This document shows, piece by piece, positions 41,947 through 51,206 of a DNA stretch of 64,000 nucleotides. The translations under genes were made by a program, and so were the position numbers. The stretch is from NCBI GenBank assembly GCA_028820845.1, contig JAPPII010000037.1, forward strand, positions 60,664 through 124,663, given 5' to 3'. The first letter of the stretch is position 1, and every line of letters begins with the position of its first letter. The DNA is from Candidatus Poribacteria bacterium. Its GTDB lineage: Bacteria; Poribacteria; WGA-4E; WGA-3G. The notes below the pieces were generated by a model that saw only the letters and a program-made list of their open reading frames with translations, did no database searches and had not been told where the DNA came from.

Positions 41947-43564
41947 CTATTCCATAAGTCGAAGTGCCTCTATAATCTGAGTTTTAAGGCGTACATCGCC
42001 TGACTTTTCCGCGAGTTTCAACGCTGCTTGGAGATCTTGCTTTGCTTCACGCGTGTGACCCAGTATACCCTTCGCAACTCCTCGATTATGGAAGGCTATG
42101 GAGAAATCGGGTTTAAGTCGGATTGCATTGTCAAAATCTAAAACAGCAGAGGTATATTGCCCTAGTTGACACTTCACGCTTCCTCGATTGTAGAACAATA
42201 AGGCATCGTTGGGTTTGAGTCGGATTACATTGTCATAGTCGGTAATAGCAGCGGCGTATTGTCCGAGTTTATGTCTCAGACCTCCGCGACTGTTGTATGC
42301 CTCAGCTAGATCGGGTTTTAGGTGAATAGCTGTGCCATAATCCGCTATAGCAGCACTGTAATCTCCGAGTTTGGTGTTTGCACTCCCTCGATTAGAGTAT
42401 GCCAAGGCGTACCCAGGTTTAAGTCGGATTGCTGTATCAAAATCTACGATAGCAGCGGTGTATTGCCCAAGATTGGACTTTGCGACTCCCCGATAAAAAT
42501 ATATCTCAACATCGTCAAGTTTTAGTTGGATTGCAGCATCATAATCCACAATAGCAGCGGCGTTCTTTCCAATTTTGCCCTTCATCTGCCCTCGATAATA
42601 GTAGACAACGGCAAAGTTGGGTTTTAGGAGAATGGCAGTGTCATAATCCGCAATAGCAGCAATGTATTGTCCAAGTTCACCCTTCAGAAATCCTCGGTTG
42701 ACATAGGCAGAGACAAAGTTAGGGTCAAGTCGGATTGCCTCGCTCCAATCAGCAATAGCATTAGTATACTGTCCGAGGTGGGACTTTGCTATTCCTCGGT
42801 TGTAGTAAGCATAGGTATTCTTTGGGGCAAGTCGAATAGTTTCAGTAAGATCAGCAATAGCACCATTATAGTCCTCCAGCTCTAACTTCATATATCCCCA
42901 CCTAAAGTAGGTATCGGGAGATATATAGACGTTGTCCTGTCCCAAAGGTTTTGCAGTGCTAGTGTTCTGTCAACTTTCAAATGATGGGAAACCCCAGTTC
43001 GTAGTAGTGCGATTTATCGCACGTCAGAAACGGGCAATGAATTGCCCTACTACGAACGACCTGTCAGTTTAGATGTGACAGACTACTAGAATGGGTAAGC
43101 AGCGTCTTAACACAGTTTGAGGGAATAAGGATATTAAGGGGTTGGACATCCAACGGATCGCCCGAATTACGGTACCATGATAGCGATACGCCAATAACTT
43201 CACCTTTACGGTTTAGCACAGGTCCACCACTGCTTCCGGGAGAAATCGGCGCAGTCATCTGCAAGCGTTCCTTCGTGTCCTTATCTCGGCGGCTGCTAAT
43301 AATACCATCCGAAAATGTACCTTCCAAACCTTTAGGATTACCTGCAACATAAACCGTCTCACCAATCCGAACGGTATCGCTATCTCCGAGCGAAAGCGGT
43401 TTGATACCATACGCTGTTACCTTTAGAATGGCAAGATCGTTCATCTTGTCAGTTGCCGTGGTGCCTTCAATATTGTATGTGGTATGCTTTTCGACTAACT
43501 TCGCGGTGCCGCGTGCTGCGCCTTCAATCACGTGGTAGTTGGTAGCAATAAGATTCGGCTTCAC
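41947..43564 (-). pseudogene. trypsin-like protease/TPR gene, split by a MITE and lacking its 5' end
   Basis: The first part (43564-43064) has the full catalytic set: His in ATNYHVIEGA, Asp in NDLAILKV and Ser in SPGSSGGPVLN. The MITE at 42959-43089 then brings a TGA. After it a frame of nine to ten tetratricopeptide repeats continues (for example YYNRGIAKSHLGQYTNAIAD) to 41947. Taking out the MITE with one CTAG restores one frame of about 496 codons, so this was one protease-TPR protein. The 5' end is missing too: GSGFF, which should follow a signal peptide, joins directly to a DUF433 gene. Both parts still have open frames, but neither has its own start signal. Confidence 0.8.
42959..43089 (-). 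mobile_element. 131-bp MITE, copy 2
   Basis: The reverse complement of the element at 18254-18384, with no difference that I can see. It is flanked by CTAG on both sides and has the same nested palindromes. It is inserted in the protease-TPR gene between the protease domain and the first TPR. Identity over 131 bases implies recent movement. Confidence 0.88.
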
Positions 43565-43743
43565 AAAAAAGCCGCTGCCTGCTCACGTGAGACTGTCGGA
43601 AAATCGTCAAGGAATATATCAAGCGAGTCGCCTGCCACAAGGTGTTGAATGAGGCTCTCAACTGGTACGCGAGTGCCAGCAAAAACTAAGGTGCCGTGCA
43701 TTACGCGTGGATCTTGGGAGACAATTTGTTCTTTATTCACCAC
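43561..43743 (-). CDS. DUF433 protein (VapB-like antitoxin), probably shortened
   Basis: A 60-residue protein of the DUF433 family, small winged-helix-like antitoxins. It has the hallmark ISQDPRVMHGTLVFAGTRVPV-type segment (here VSQDPRVMHGTLVFAGTRVP), LIQHLVAGDSLDIFLDDFP and TVSREQAAAFL. Family members usually go on for another 10-20 residues, but here the stop falls where the sequence joins the protease remnant (GCAGCGGCTTTTTTG serves both). The gene therefore seems to have lost its tail in the same deletion. No PIN-type toxin follows. GGTGAATAAAGAAC begins the gene; the start may be at ATG or at an upstream GTG. Confidence 0.7.
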   Translation of the reverse strand: MVNKEQIVSQDPRVMHGTLVFAGTRVPVESLIQHLVAGDSLDIFLDDFPTVSREQAAAFL

Positions 43744-43775
43744 CGGTTTTTCCTATCAGTTTGCCTACTCACAGG

Positions 43776-43883
43776 CACAATCTAACAGATTATGCTACAA
43801 AGGTGAGTTTGTGAACACACAGGCACAGCCTAACAAGAAACCATGCTACAATAACTCACACAATCTAACAGATTATGCTACAA
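43776..43883. repeat. three copies of the CTACAA-family palindrome
   Basis: Copies at 43776-43800 and 43859-43883 are identical (CACAATCTAACAGATTATGC then TACAA). A degenerate copy at 43824-43851 has lost the pairing. They lie in the 288-base divergent gap before the AAA protein gene. A relative with compensating base changes is at 332-356. Confidence 0.7.
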
Positions 43884-44031
43884 ATGGCAACTTAGACTAT
43901 CTATAGGGTAACATGTTCTTGGGAAAATATCAAGGTGGTTGTTGGCCAACAGGCAATTAAGTGTGGACTTTCATAACTGGGTATGATACAATAAATCGCT
44001 AAGAATTTTAACGCAAACTTGGAGAAAAAAA

Positions 44032-45639
44032 ATGAGACGTTTTGGCACCCAAGGCCGCGTGTATCCTGAGCGTCACTACGTTGTCTCGCGTACCGAGGAG
44101 ATAGCCGACTTTATCGCCCGCATCGAAGAGGGCCGTTACGTCGTTCTTTTCGCCCCACGCCAAACCGGCAAAACCACGTTTTTCCGATTCGCATTAGATA
44201 CGCTTACCGCTAAATCATCAACCTATTTCCCGATTCAACTGAATTTTGAAATATATAAAAATCTGTCCACGTCCGATTTCTATGAAGCCCTTTACAAAAG
44301 GGTTCGTAAGGAAATTGAGCAGGTTTGCCGAAAACGGGGGTACGTGCCTGCTGAGGCACTCACGCGTTTTCTAAATAACACGAAATTCAACAATCACATT
44401 TCAATGATGGAATTCTTTGAAGAGTTTGCCGGTTTTCTGGAGTGTCAATATAAGGCCGGGAAGGTCGTCCTCATCATAGACGAATTTGATGGAATTCCTC
44501 AAGTGGCTCTAAATGATTTTCTTCATTCGCTTCGTGACATCTACCTTTCTGATGAAAGCCGATGTCCGCACAGCGTCGGCATCGTGGGGGTCAAGAGCAT
44601 TACACAACTTAACTACGATAGATCTATTTCCCCATTCAATATCCAGGACGAGTTTCACTTGCCCAACTTTACCCACCAACAGGTGCAAGAACTCCTCGCT
44701 CAGTATACAGATGAAGTCGGACAAGCCTTCACACCTGAAGTTATTGAAGCCTTCCATAGACAGACAGCGGGCCAACCCTTTTTGGTCAACCGACTTGCAC
44801 AGATTCTCACAGAGGCGTTGGATATCCCAAAAACTCAGACCATTACAATGGCGCACTTTGTGAAGGCACACACACTGCTCCTTGAAGAAGAAAACGTCAA
44901 CTTAACACATCTACTGACGAACATCCGAAGGGACCCCCGCTTTGAGAACCTCTTGATGCGAATCGTCTCTTATGAGAGGGGTGTGCAATTCACGCTGCGT
45001 AATGAAATTATTAGTGAACTCACCACTTACGGGGTTATCGCAAGAGGGGCAGATGGCTTATGTGAGATCGTCAATCCGATTTATCAGCATTGCATCATAC
45101 AGGCGTTCCAGCCACTTATTAACGGACTTGAGGGGGACTATTTCTCAGAAAATAGTGACACCGACTTTATAGATTATCTCACCCCTACTGGACTGCTTTT
45201 GATGGGACCTCTACTTGATAACTTCAAAGACTTCATAGCCCGCGCCGGTTTCCGTATCCTGCAAGTCCCTGATACCCCACAAGAGTTTATTGGGCAGTAT
45301 CTGCTTTACACCTATCTGGAGCAATTTATCCGCATCGTAGGCGGTAACATTTACCTTGAAGTGCCAACCGGACGCGGCAGGATGGACCTCATCATTCTGC
45401 ACAACGGCCGAAAATATATCGTTGAGACAAAGATTTGGGAAGGCGAGCGGCGTTATCAGTCGGGCAAGAAGCAGCTCGCGACGTATCTCAAGTTAGAAAA
45501 GGCAGTAGAAGGATTTTACATCATATTTGATCACCGCGTCAATCCTGAACCGCGTGTAGAAACAGAGATACTTGAAGGACTCACAATTCGGAGTTATGTG
45601 ATTCCGGTGATGCAGGCGCGACCTTCATCGGCTATGTGA
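44032..45639 (+). CDS. AAA-like ATPase with PD-(D/E)XK nuclease-like C-terminus
   Basis: A 535-residue protein of the AAA-ATPase/DUF1703-like group that is abundant in Poribacteria and Bacteroidetes. The N-terminal ATPase has Walker A APRQTGKTTFF near residue 45 and Walker B VVLIIDEFDG near 145, and a winged-helix part follows (residues about 270-370). The C-terminal region has the nuclease pattern GRGRMDLIIL, YIVETKIW and KKQLATYL, with Asp, Glu-x-Lys and Gln in place. Such proteins are often thought to be mobile or defence-related, but their work is not known. The ATG follows a TTGGAGAAAAAA ribosome binding site. Confidence 0.85.
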   Translation: MRRFGTQGRVYPERHYVVSRTEEIADFIARIEEGRYVVLFAPRQTGKTTFFRFALDTLTAKSSTYFPIQLNFEIYKNLSTSDFYEALYKRVRKEIEQVCRKRGYVPAEALTRFLNNTKFNNHISMMEFFEEFAGFLECQYKAGKVVLIIDEFDGIPQVALNDFLHSLRDIYLSDESRCPHSVGIVGVKSITQLNYDRSISPFNIQDEFHLPNFTHQQVQELLAQYTDEVGQAFTPEVIEAFHRQTAGQPFLVNRLAQILTEALDIPKTQTITMAHFVKAHTLLLEEENVNLTHLLTNIRRDPRFENLLMRIVSYERGVQFTLRNEIISELTTYGVIARGADGLCEIVNPIYQHCIIQAFQPLINGLEGDYFSENSDTDFIDYLTPTGLLLMGPLLDNFKDFIARAGFRILQVPDTPQEFIGQYLLYTYLEQFIRIVGGNIYLEVPTGRGRMDLIILHNGRKYIVETKIWEGERRYQSGKKQLATYLKLEKAVEGFYIIFDHRVNPEPRVETEILEGLTIRSYVIPVMQARPSSAM

Positions 45640-45739
45640 ACGCCCTTGGGTTGTTGGCTACCACAGTGTTATAAATCCCGCCGAACGCTATGTGTCATTT
45701 GGTGTTGATTTAGTACTTTGTAAACGCACCTGACTACCC

Positions 45740-46564
45740 TTAAACCGTCAACGTAACCGCATCCTGTTTGACAATCTCCTTGATATGCCCATACGGTGCA
45801 GATTCCACTAATTCCAAGGTCTCCGGCGACAACCGATCCAAGATAGGCTGTGGGAAACTATGTGCCCCTGAGAACTGTGGGAAATACCGTAAAACGAGAA
45901 AGCGGCGATCCCGATCTTTCGGCTTCCATCGCAATACACCGTGTGTTAGTAATTCCGAGATAATCACAATATCCCCTGCCTTCGGGGTGATATTGACGAA
46001 AACCGGATCGTCAAGCGGATCAATGCCATCGGCTTCATTCAGCGTCAGCAGTTCTTTCGGACGATCGAACTCGCTTTTATGTGAACCCGGAATCACGATG
46101 AGTCCACCGTCACCGGGATAGACATCCGTGAAATAGGGAAAGCAGACGAAGTTGTCGCAGTAGATACGTCCATTGTCAACTTCATAGCGCGTGCTATACC
46201 ACCCGTAATCATCACGTGCGCAGTGAAGACCTCCCGGATTCACTTTCGCACGTTCGCCAGCTTCCCACAAATCGTGCTTATCGTGCTTCAGCGAACCCCT
46301 GCCAAATCGTGGTTGATTATCTGTCAACTCTTTGATAATCGGCCACAGCGCGGCGTGGGAGGTTAAACACTCAAGTGATTTATCAAAAGCGAACCCGTGT
46401 TGATGAAGTCCTTGGATTTCAAAGCCCGTTGGCAACTTGTTAGGTGGAGTTGTGATATATCTATCAACGGCTTCAGAAGCCTCCGCTAATGCATCACCGG
46501 TGATGACATTTTCTAAGTGAAGGTATCCGGTTACATCAAACAGGTAACGTTGTTTTGGTGTCAT
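45740..46564 (-). CDS. phytanoyl-CoA dioxygenase (PhyH) family protein
   Basis: A 274-residue Fe(II)/2-oxoglutarate oxygenase. It begins MTPKQRYLFDVTGYLHLEN. The iron ligands are His in LHCARDD and its Asp, with the distal His in SELLTHGVLRW near residue 212 and the Arg in DRRFLVLRYFP. LIVIPGSHKSEF is the usual strand ahead of it. The ATG at 46564 is chosen because AAGGAAAG lies nine bases upstream; 25 further codons are open but lack a start signal. The substrate is unknown. Another PhyH gene lies 150 bases upstream on the same strand. Confidence 0.87.
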   Translation of the reverse strand: MTPKQRYLFDVTGYLHLENVITGDALAEASEAVDRYITTPPNKLPTGFEIQGLHQHGFAFDKSLECLTSHAALWPIIKELTDNQPRFGRGSLKHDKHDLWEAGERAKVNPGGLHCARDDYGWYSTRYEVDNGRIYCDNFVCFPYFTDVYPGDGGLIVIPGSHKSEFDRPKELLTLNEADGIDPLDDPVFVNITPKAGDIVIISELLTHGVLRWKPKDRDRRFLVLRYFPQFSGAHSFPQPILDRLSPETLELVESAPYGHIKEIVKQDAVTLTV

Positions 46565-46714
46565 ATTTTTAACTTTCCTTGCGGTTCGGTCAGGCAAATT
46601 GGTAGTCTTCACGTTCCTCTCCGTAGATCCGCTTTCCACTTCGTTTCAAGCTACACCCCATTTTAATCCAAAGAATCGCAAACCGTGCTCCTATAAGTGG
46701 CCGCTGACAACTAT

Positions 46715-47587
46715 TTATAATGCCATGTTAAAGTCTGTGCCGGTTACGTTGCCTTTTACATAGGCATCGCGGAAGAGCGTTTGGCGTTTAGGAGGCATCG
46801 CCTCAAGCAATGCCTGGGGCGGTTTCGATAAACTCCACCGTTTATCTACTGAATTATAGGCGTTGAAAATCGCCACGCGGTCGGTATCCGAGTTTTGCCA
46901 CGGTTGTCCGCTATGCGTAATTGCTTCCGTAAAAATAATGACCGACCCAGCCGGACAAGAATAGGTGTCCCAGTACTCCCATTCTTGTGTGTGGGCACCG
47001 TCTGGTGCAGTGTACGCCGCCTTGTGGCTGCCCGTAATGAACATCGTGCCACCGTCGCCTCTCTCCACAGGATTAAGCTCCCAGACGACGCGCGTTAAAC
47101 CGCTATACGCCTGACCGGGTAGACACGCGTACTGATGGCAATCTCCGGGCATCCGCCACAGACCGTTGCCGTTGTGTGGGTGGAATGTAAAAGGCACCTC
47201 GTCCGTCGTAGAACGTAACGCCAGAAAACTCATCTCCATACGGAAGCCGTAACATACATCCGAAGCAAGATAAGAAGAAGCCAGGAATTCGTTCCCAAAT
47301 GCCACTACAACGGGATGGTCTGTCAGTTGTTCCAAGGGACCGCCATAAGTGGAACGGTGGTGTTGCGGAATTGTTTCAGGAGAATGCTTCAACTGGTAAC
47401 AGAAATCGCGCATCTCCTCAACCTCCGAGTCCGTCAGGACCCCTGGAACCAAGAGCCAACCGTTTTTGTCAAAGAGATATTTCTGCTCTTGGGTTAGCGG
47501 AACGACAGGTTTGCCGTCGGCGTTAGTCTGTGTAAGATCATCGGGTGCCGTTGCTAACGGGCTGCCTAAGTCCTTGTTGAATTTCAT
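46715..47587 (-). CDS. phytanoyl-CoA dioxygenase (PhyH) family protein
   Basis: A 290-residue PhyH oxygenase with the family start LTQEQKYLFDKNGWLLVPGV. The iron site is His in FHPHNGNGLWR near residue 137, without the classical H-x-D spacing, and the distal His is in EAITHSGQPW; the Arg is in DRVAIFNAY. MFITGSHKAAY is the strand before it. The N-terminal 35 residues form a polar extension. Start: the ATG at 47587 behind GGAGTG. It probably forms a unit with the PhyH gene downstream. The two share only the family fold, so they are likely to act on different substrates. Confidence 0.85.
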   Translation of the reverse strand: MKFNKDLGSPLATAPDDLTQTNADGKPVVPLTQEQKYLFDKNGWLLVPGVLTDSEVEEMRDFCYQLKHSPETIPQHHRSTYGGPLEQLTDHPVVVAFGNEFLASSYLASDVCYGFRMEMSFLALRSTTDEVPFTFHPHNGNGLWRMPGDCHQYACLPGQAYSGLTRVVWELNPVERGDGGTMFITGSHKAAYTAPDGAHTQEWEYWDTYSCPAGSVIIFTEAITHSGQPWQNSDTDRVAIFNAYNSVDKRWSLSKPPQALLEAMPPKRQTLFRDAYVKGNVTGTDFNMAL

Positions 47588-47643
47588 CACTCCACTCCTC
47601 TATAATTCGTGTTTTGTCACGTCGAAGTTGATAGATATAGAAG

Positions 47644-47672
47644 TCGCGAGCACAGCTCGCTCCTACAAGAAG
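47644..47672. repeat. GCGAGCACAGCTCGC repeat, single copy
   Basis: TCGCGAGCACAGCTCGCTCC then TACAAGAAG, in the gap between the PhyH gene and the aldo/keto reductase gene. Relatives are at 17936, 19956-20090 and 54588. Confidence 0.75.
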
Positions 47673-47705
47673 ACGCACGCATTGAGGATCCGTCCCAATG
47701 CGCAA

Positions 47706-48689
47706 CTAACGGATACGTCCACCTGCGAAATAGTCTGGATCCTCCCCGAGTTTCTCCAGCAGCGGTGCGGTTAATTTGTCAAGGCTTTCAATTACGTCAG
47801 CAGATGGAGAATAGCCAGCAACATGCAAGTTTCGTTCCAATTCACTTACGTTCCGGGTACCGACGAGCATACATGTAATACCGGGTCTCGCCATTGACCA
47901 CGCAATAGCAAGCCGACTCATCGGAATTCCTTCGGATTCTGCGACCTCTCGGATACCTTCAAGCGTCTCAAACATCTCTTCTTCGGCACCTTCTTCACCG
48001 TGCGAAGCCTCGGGACGTTCATCGCGAAAATGGCGAAACCGGGCATGCACTGGAGGTATCTCATCTGCGCTTTTATATTGCCCAGTCAAAATTCCTTGTA
48101 ACAGGGGCATATATCCTAAAATACCGACATTTTGCTCCTTACAAAATGGTAATACTTTTGGCTCTATCGCTCGTGACAAGAGATTATAGCAGACCTGATT
48201 TACGGCAAGAGTCGCGCCTGTGTTAAGAGCGGCTGTGAGTTGATCCACGCCAAAGTTGCTTACACCGATAGCGCGGATAAGTCCATCTTCCTGCAACCGC
48301 ATCAATTCAGCCATGCTCTCTTCAATAGCGAACTCGTCATGGGGCCAGTGAATCATATAGATGTCAACATAATCCGTTTGCAATCTCTGGAGGCTTCCTT
48401 CGCAATGCTCCCGTATCGTAGCTGGATCGGGTCTACTTACCTTCGTGCCAATGATTGCCTCGTGTCGTCTGCCCTTCAGCGCGACAGCGAGTGCCTCTTC
48501 ACTGCGTCCAGAATTATATCCCTCTGCCGTATCAAAGAAGTTTATACCGGCATCTAACGCGGCGTTTACAACCTCGGTGACATCTGATTGTGCCTGTGGT
48601 CCCCAATAGTCACCACCACCGTACGACCAACAACCGATACCCATCACTGAAATCTCAATCCCGGATTTTCCACATGTCCGTTTTTCCAT
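47706..48689 (-). CDS. aldo/keto reductase
   Basis: A 327-residue NADPH-dependent AKR. The catalytic tetrad is visible as Asp in FFDTAEGYNSG (with Tyr), Lys in IIGTKVSRP and His in DIYMIHWPHDEF. AIGVSNFG and the cofactor-binding end MLVGTRNVSELERNL complete the pattern. It reduces an aldehyde or ketone, often from sugars; the substrate is unknown. GGAGG lies seven bases before the ATG. It precedes two PhyH genes on the same strand but a palindromic repeat separates them. Confidence 0.9.
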   Translation of the reverse strand: MEKRTCGKSGIEISVMGIGCWSYGGGDYWGPQAQSDVTEVVNAALDAGINFFDTAEGYNSGRSEEALAVALKGRRHEAIIGTKVSRPDPATIREHCEGSLQRLQTDYVDIYMIHWPHDEFAIEESMAELMRLQEDGLIRAIGVSNFGVDQLTAALNTGATLAVNQVCYNLLSRAIEPKVLPFCKEQNVGILGYMPLLQGILTGQYKSADEIPPVHARFRHFRDERPEASHGEEGAEEEMFETLEGIREVAESEGIPMSRLAIAWSMARPGITCMLVGTRNVSELERNLHVAGYSPSADVIESLDKLTAPLLEKLGEDPDYFAGGRIR

Positions 48690-48753
48690 TTCTTAACCTC
48701 CATGACGTGTAAATGAGGTAATTATACCTCACTTGAGAGGCGTACAACACAAT

Positions 48754-49590
48754 CTATCCTAATTCTTCACAGAGTTCCGTAATTAATTGAGCATTCTGAC
48801 CAATCTGGTCCCCGAACTGCTGATACATACCGAGCAATAACGGATCAATCGGCTTAATGTGTTCTAAAGCAAACTTAATCTCTTCGCGAATCTGCTGCGG
48901 ACTCCCGATTGTTCTACCTGCCGCCAAGACTTTGAAGACGAGACACGGCTTATCCGTCCTCTGTATCGCCTTACACATTTCGTCGCGGTCCTCTCGGGCG
49001 TAAATCTCGCCCAAGGCAGCGTAGCCGAATTTCTCCCTAAACTTCTCAGCACCGCCGTGGAGATTATAGAGTCCGGTCATGTAATAGTCTATATCCCACC
49101 CTTCATCTTCAGCGATATGCAGGAGTTTGGGGTTATGTACAGATAAACCCACCAAAACTCCGGTATCGCGAATCCGTTTGAGGATGTCTTGTAGGTGATC
49201 AAGCCTATTCTCGCGCAAACATCTCTGTCCAACACCACCACCGTGGGGTGCCATACCAAATGGATCGTGTTTCGCTGCTTCAAAGACAGCATCGGGTTCA
49301 TCATACCAAAGCCCTCCCGGGCTGAGGCAGAACCAGTTTATCGTACCGCCTTCGTTTCGGTAACGCTGCAGATCAGAAAGCGAACGCTCGGTCAAACTAT
49401 TCTGCCAACCGTTAATCCCCGCTTCCTCTGCGCGTTTGAGCGTTGCGACGACCCGTTCTGGCGTATGGTATTCCTTCTGATGCTGTGAAAGGAGTTGATT
49501 GAAGTGAGAATAACCGTAAATTGGATTATCCCCTATCACTAATTTACTGATTTGATGATTACAAAACGAGATTTTTGGTAAGGTTGTCAC
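48754..49590 (-). CDS. conserved TIM-barrel-like protein of unknown function
   Basis: A 278-residue protein that I do not recognise by name. The strand-helix pattern (KLVIGDNPIYGYSHF, INGWQNSL, INWFCLSPGG, VGLSVHNPKLLHI, DYYMTGLYNLHGG, CLVFKVLAAGR, LLLGMYQQFGDQ) suggests a TIM barrel. GLSVHNP, LYNLHGG and FKVLAAGR resemble aldo/keto reductase-like or aldolase-like proteins, but no cofactor motif is evident. The GTG at 49590 is chosen as start because GGAGGGC lies eight bases ahead. It lies between an aldo/keto reductase and an M42 peptidase on the same strand. Confidence 0.65.
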   Translation of the reverse strand: MTTLPKISFCNHQISKLVIGDNPIYGYSHFNQLLSQHQKEYHTPERVVATLKRAEEAGINGWQNSLTERSLSDLQRYRNEGGTINWFCLSPGGLWYDEPDAVFEAAKHDPFGMAPHGGGVGQRCLRENRLDHLQDILKRIRDTGVLVGLSVHNPKLLHIAEDEGWDIDYYMTGLYNLHGGAEKFREKFGYAALGEIYAREDRDEMCKAIQRTDKPCLVFKVLAAGRTIGSPQQIREEIKFALEHIKPIDPLLLGMYQQFGDQIGQNAQLITELCEELG

Positions 49591-49630
49591 TGGTTTGCCC
49601 TCCAAGTAAAAAACACTTTACAAAACACGC

Positions 49631-50701
49631 CTAACCGAACAGAAATCCCTCCGAAACGGATGTATCAATTTCACGTACAAGATGCATCGTCAATTCCAAC
49701 GCTGCGGTGTAGTCATCGATGTTAATAATCGAGACATGGCTATGGATATAACGTGACGGCACACCGAGCACGACGGATGGTACACCTCTGCCGGATTGAT
49801 GGATCGCGCCACCGTCTGTCCCACCGGACTGACGCACCCCAAGTTGATACGGGATTTCGTGTCGCTTTGCCGTCTCAATCACAAAATCTGCCAACTTCGG
49901 ATTAACAATCATTGAAGAATCAATGATCCGAATTTGCACACCACCACCGAGTTTCCCTTGTGAGGCACCGACGCTTAATCCCGGGGTATCGTCAGCAGGA
50001 GGGCCTTCAAGAACGATTGCGAGATCGGGTTCCACACTTGCCGCGACCGTCCTTGCCCCTCGCAAGCCGACTTCTTCTTGCACACTTCCTGCGCCAATAA
50101 CGGTGTTCGGATGTTCATCAAGCCTCAAAAGTGCTTCAATAACGATCGCAACACCGACGCGATTATCAAACGCTTTCGCAGAAAACAATTTGCTATTTTT
50201 CAAGGGCATAAAAGGTCCGTAAGGTGCGATCGGACAGCCCGGTAGCACCCCAAACTCTTCAGCCGCTTGCTCTTCATTCTCCGCCCCTATATCAATAAAA
50301 AGGTCTTTCATGTCTAAGACTTTATCGCGCGACCCTGAGAGTAAATGCGGTGGTGTAGACCCGACCACTCCCGGCACTTTACCCACCTTCGTTGTAATAG
50401 TGACGCGTTGCGCTAAAAGTGTATGTGCCCACCATCCGCCGAGTGGTAGAAACTTGACGAATCCGTCATCTGTAACGCTTTGCACAACAAAGCCGATCTC
50501 GTCTAAATGAGAATCCAGCAGAATTCGAGGGTGTTCCGCATTGCCTGTGTGCGTGCAGAAGATACTTCCTAATTTGTCGGTTTCGATTGGACCGACATCG
50601 GAAACCGCCTCTCGAAAAATCTCGCGTACTTCTGTTTCGTAACCAGGGATTCCGTCCGCCTGTGTCAATGATTTGAGTAGTTCAATTGAGGTTTCAGCCA
50701 T
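49631..50701 (-). CDS. M42 family metallo-aminopeptidase
   Basis: A 356-residue peptidase of the M42 (glutamyl aminopeptidase/TET) family. The two-metal site is visible: His and Asp in LLDSHLDEIGFV near residue 64, Asp in SAKAFDNRVGVA near 180, the catalytic Glu pair in SVQEEVGLRGA near 210, Asp in LEGPPADDTPG near 236 and His in YIHSHVSI near 325. These enzymes form large tetrahedral cytoplasmic particles that trim peptides. The start ATG has AAGGAATGCAATA ahead, and a consensus-like promoter lies at 50741-50769. Confidence 0.92.
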   Translation of the reverse strand: MAETSIELLKSLTQADGIPGYETEVREIFREAVSDVGPIETDKLGSIFCTHTGNAEHPRILLDSHLDEIGFVVQSVTDDGFVKFLPLGGWWAHTLLAQRVTITTKVGKVPGVVGSTPPHLLSGSRDKVLDMKDLFIDIGAENEEQAAEEFGVLPGCPIAPYGPFMPLKNSKLFSAKAFDNRVGVAIVIEALLRLDEHPNTVIGAGSVQEEVGLRGARTVAASVEPDLAIVLEGPPADDTPGLSVGASQGKLGGGVQIRIIDSSMIVNPKLADFVIETAKRHEIPYQLGVRQSGGTDGGAIHQSGRGVPSVVLGVPSRYIHSHVSIINIDDYTAALELTMHLVREIDTSVSEGFLFG

Positions 50702-50740
50702 TATTGCATTCCTTTGGCAATTGTGCTATAATTTCGTAAT

Positions 50741-50769
50741 ATTATAGCAGGGTTAATGTTTTGTGACAA
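50741..50769 (-). promoter_or_regulatory. sigma-70 promoter of the M42 peptidase gene
   Basis: On the minus strand TTGTCA, a 17-base spacer and a perfect TATAAT. It is about 40 bases before the ATG. Confidence 0.7.
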
Positions 50770-50854
50770 CTTTTAATGCCTTACGGAAAGCACAATAGAT
50801 ATAGAAAGACTCTAATATTCACACGAAATTAGTAGGCATTATACAACAAATTTC

Positions 50855-51187
50855 ATGAAAATACCGAATGCAGAACGTGCTATCGTGGACATTCGTAAAT
50901 TGCGGGATTACTGTCTCAACTCTCAGAATGATACGGGTAAACATAAAGCACATCTATTTTATCTAGCACTCGGTATAACTGTTGATGATGCTGATGCCCT
51001 ACGCGACATCTTGTTACAAGCAGTCAAAACAAGCGAGGCGCAAGTAGGACGACAGGACATCTATGGGCAACGCTATAGAATTGATTTTCCACTGACTTGG
51101 AAAAATAGACACGCGATAATTCGGAGTGGCTGGATTATTGATCCAGATTCAGATGCTCCCAGATTGCTAACCGCTTATCCATTGTAA
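50855..51187 (+). CDS. DUF6883 domain protein
   Basis: A 110-residue protein that resembles DUF6883. It begins with KIPNAERAIVDIRKLRDYCL, the pattern of which (NAExAxVDIxKLxDYxL) is typical, then HKAHLFYLALGI and the C-terminal pair YRIDFPLTWKNRHAIIRSGW. DUF6883 genes are often followed by a DUF4926 gene, as here, and the pair looks like a toxin-antitoxin or immunity module; neither role has been shown for it. The small size and a final WIIDPDSDAPRLLTAYPL fit the family. Confidence 0.75.
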   Translation: MKIPNAERAIVDIRKLRDYCLNSQNDTGKHKAHLFYLALGITVDDADALRDILLQAVKTSEAQVGRQDIYGQRYRIDFPLTWKNRHAIIRSGWIIDPDSDAPRLLTAYPL

Positions 51188-51206
51188 CACCCGGAGGAAA
51201 TAGACT

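Noticed and set aside
41947..42945. Stand-alone TPR protein starting at a TTG
   Set aside because: No ribosome binding site, and the frame joins the protease frame exactly when the MITE is removed; it is the 3' part of one gene.
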